In this document: piece by piece, positions 14,198 through 15,269 of the stretch
Numbering within the stretch: the stretch's first letter is position 1
Layout of the letters: every line of letters starts with the position of its first letter
From: an uncultured Actinomyces sp.
GTDB lineage: Bacteria; Actinomycetota; Actinomycetes; Actinomycetales; Actinomycetaceae
Reading direction: 5' to 3'
Length of the DNA: 15,269 nucleotides
Assembly (NCBI GenBank): GCA_900556405.1
Contig: USPB01000019.1
Location: forward strand, 1-15,269
Program-made: the position numbers and the translations under genes
Notes under the pieces: generated by a model
What the model saw: only the letters and a program-made list of their open reading frames with translations
The model's database searches: none
What the model was told of the DNA's origin: nothing

Positions 14198-15234
14198 GCC
14201 GCCTCGCTGACCTGATTGCGCAGCTGTGCCCGGACGGGGTGGAGTACAAGTCTATTGGTTCCTTCGCGCAGTGCGTGGCAGGTGCGACTCCGAATTCGAA
14301 AGATCCTTCGCTCTGGGATGGCAATATACCATGGATGAGTTCCGGTGAAGTTAATAAGAGAATTATTCGTTCAACGGATCGCTGTATCACACAGCGCGGT
14401 TTTGATTCTTGTAGTACGAAAATGATTCCAGCCGGTGCAGTCGTTGTTGCGCTCGCCGGGCAAGGGAGGACTCGTGGAACGGTTGCGCGAACACGAATCG
14501 AGTTATGTACGAACCAATCCCTTTGTGCTATCATTTCTGATTCGAATGTTGATTCTGATTTTCTATTTCACTATTTGGTGAGTCAGTATAATAACCTCCG
14601 GGCCGTATCCTCTGGGGATGGTACTCGTGGTGGTCTCAATCTGAAAATGATTAGAGAATACCGAGTTCCTGTTCCTCCGCTCGAAGTGCAGCGAGAGATC
14701 GTGAGGATCTTGGATCAATTCACGACGCTGGAAGCGGAGCTGGAAGCGGAGCTGGAAGCAAGGCAGGCCCAGTATGAGCACTACCGCAACCACTTGCTCT
14801 CCTATGATTCTCTGGCTGCTCGCGGCCCGGTTGAAATGGTGAAGCTCGGGGAATTGGCGCATATCGCGACAGGTGGACGAAACACCTCGGATGCCGTCGA
14901 AAATGGCACCTACCCGTTTTATGTTCGGTCACAAGTGCCGCTCAGCTTGAATGAGTATGACTTTGATGAATCTGCGGTACTCACGGCGGGCGATGGTGTA
15001 GGTGTTGGTAAGGTTTTTCACCATGTAGAAGGTAAATATGCCCTACATCAGCGAGCTTATCGGATCGTCCCTAACCTAGAGTTGCTCTCCTCAAGGTATT
15101 TGTATCACGTGATGGTTTCCCAATTTGGTCGATACCTTGAATCAACAGTCTTTCATTCATCTGTCACCTCGGTGAGGAAGCCGATGCTTGAGCGATTCCC
15201 GGTGGCTGTACCACGGCAGTGTCATAGGGTGTAA
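14194..15234 (+). CDS. hsdS: Type I restriction-modification specificity subunit, C-terminally broken
   Basis: 346 residues where about 390-410 is usual. The first target recognition domain (about 1-160) ends IREYRVPVPPLEVQREIVRI. The central conserved helices (160-208) carry the repeat LEAELEAELEA and QYEHYRNHLL. The second recognition domain (about 215-340) runs to SVTSVRKPMLERFPVAVP. There the expected second conserved helix region (a -LEVQ-EIV- stretch) is missing, replaced by RQCHRV and a stop. The ORF is therefore probably interrupted at about 15212. Base composition drops toward A+T in both recognition domains, as is common for exchangeable HsdS modules. HsdS sets the DNA sequence read by the complex; without the distal conserved region, assembly with the second HsdM may fail or need a partner half-subunit. 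Confidence 0.9.
   Translation: MSRLADLIAQLCPDGVEYKSIGSFAQCVAGATPNSKDPSLWDGNIPWMSSGEVNKRIIRSTDRCITQRGFDSCSTKMIPAGAVVVALAGQGRTRGTVARTRIELCTNQSLCAIISDSNVDSDFLFHYLVSQYNNLRAVSSGDGTRGGLNLKMIREYRVPVPPLEVQREIVRILDQFTTLEAELEAELEARQAQYEHYRNHLLSYDSLAARGPVEMVKLGELAHIATGGRNTSDAVENGTYPFYVRSQVPLSLNEYDFDESAVLTAGDGVGVGKVFHHVEGKYALHQRAYRIVPNLELLSSRYLYHVMVSQFGRYLESTVFHSSVTSVRKPMLERFPVAVPRQCHRV
14728..14760 (+). repeat. 12-bp in-frame tandem repeat in the hsdS central spacer
   Basis: CTGGAAGCGGAG occurs at 14728-14739 and 14740-14751, followed by a partial copy CTGGAAGCA (14752-14760). It encodes (LEAE)2LEA in the helix joining the two recognition domains. In EcoR124I and its relatives, change in the number of a four-residue repeat at the same place alters the spacing of the bipartite target. 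Slippage here by 12 bp would keep the frame. Confidence 0.75.
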
Positions 15235-15269
15235 GCAATTTTTCGTGTAGCGGTGATGCTTGTGGGAGG
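15213..15269. other. Possible insertion or rearrangement junction after hsdS homology
   Basis: Homology to HsdS stops at about 15212 (GTACC) and the sequence becomes CGGCAGTGTCATAGGGTGTAA and onward, with a stop at 15232-15234. The change is abrupt, as expected for an insertion sequence end, an inversion junction or a deletion. The window ends 35 bp later, so neither a transposase nor a matching inverted repeat can be seen. Confidence 0.35.

Overview
The window is GC-rich with actinobacterial codon use. The gene set (variant leucine-rich-repeat membrane protein with Q/G/Y-rich tails, DUF4232-type lipoprotein, LysP-like permease, secreted GH66 dextran-active enzyme) points to an oral or mucosal Actinomyces/Schaalia-type bacterium. 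The genus is an inference from gene content, not a database result.

Layout. (1) 1-341, stable RNA block: the 3' part of a signal recognition particle RNA runs off the left edge, then a tRNA-Arg(ACG) with its own promoter and two consecutive hairpin terminators. (2) 342-1503, about 1.1 kb with no convincing gene but several unrelated repeat families: a 36-bp direct repeat with an internal dyad, two larger elements bounded by related inverted arms (the first drawable as a three-hairpin cloverleaf), and a cluster of CTATCCGGAT sites at 19-bp spacing. (3) 1504-6969, housekeeping and membrane genes: a four-TM protein with FUS-like low-complexity flanks, converging on an mgtC-family gene; a lysP-like permease divergent from mgtC; a DUF4232-type lipoprotein; and a small unknown protein. 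(4) 6987-9311: a 701-residue coiled-coil protein of unrecognised family, bracketed by two nearly identical 19-bp-stem terminator hairpins in direct orientation. (5) 9374-12100, minus strand: a secreted GH66 dextranase or cyclodextran glucanotransferase with an inserted CBM35 and a C-terminal ricin-type lectin domain. (6) 12101-12616: a divergent regulatory region. (7) 12617 to the right edge: type I restriction-modification hsdM and hsdS, overlapping by 4 bp. HsdS has an in-frame tetrapeptide repeat in its central spacer and an abrupt C-terminal break.

How the parts relate. hsdM and hsdS form one translationally coupled unit, and its restriction subunit hsdR is not in view. The 701-residue protein near this unit, framed by duplicated terminators, looks like an accessory cassette and could be a defence gene; that is a context-based inference only. 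The GH66 enzyme would attack or remodel extracellular alpha-1,6-glucan, such as the dextran made by streptococci in dental plaque. No sugar transporter or regulator is adjacent. The most unusual material is the repeat-rich gene-free region after tRNA-Arg, the terminator-bracketed unknown gene, and the broken, repeat-bearing hsdS.
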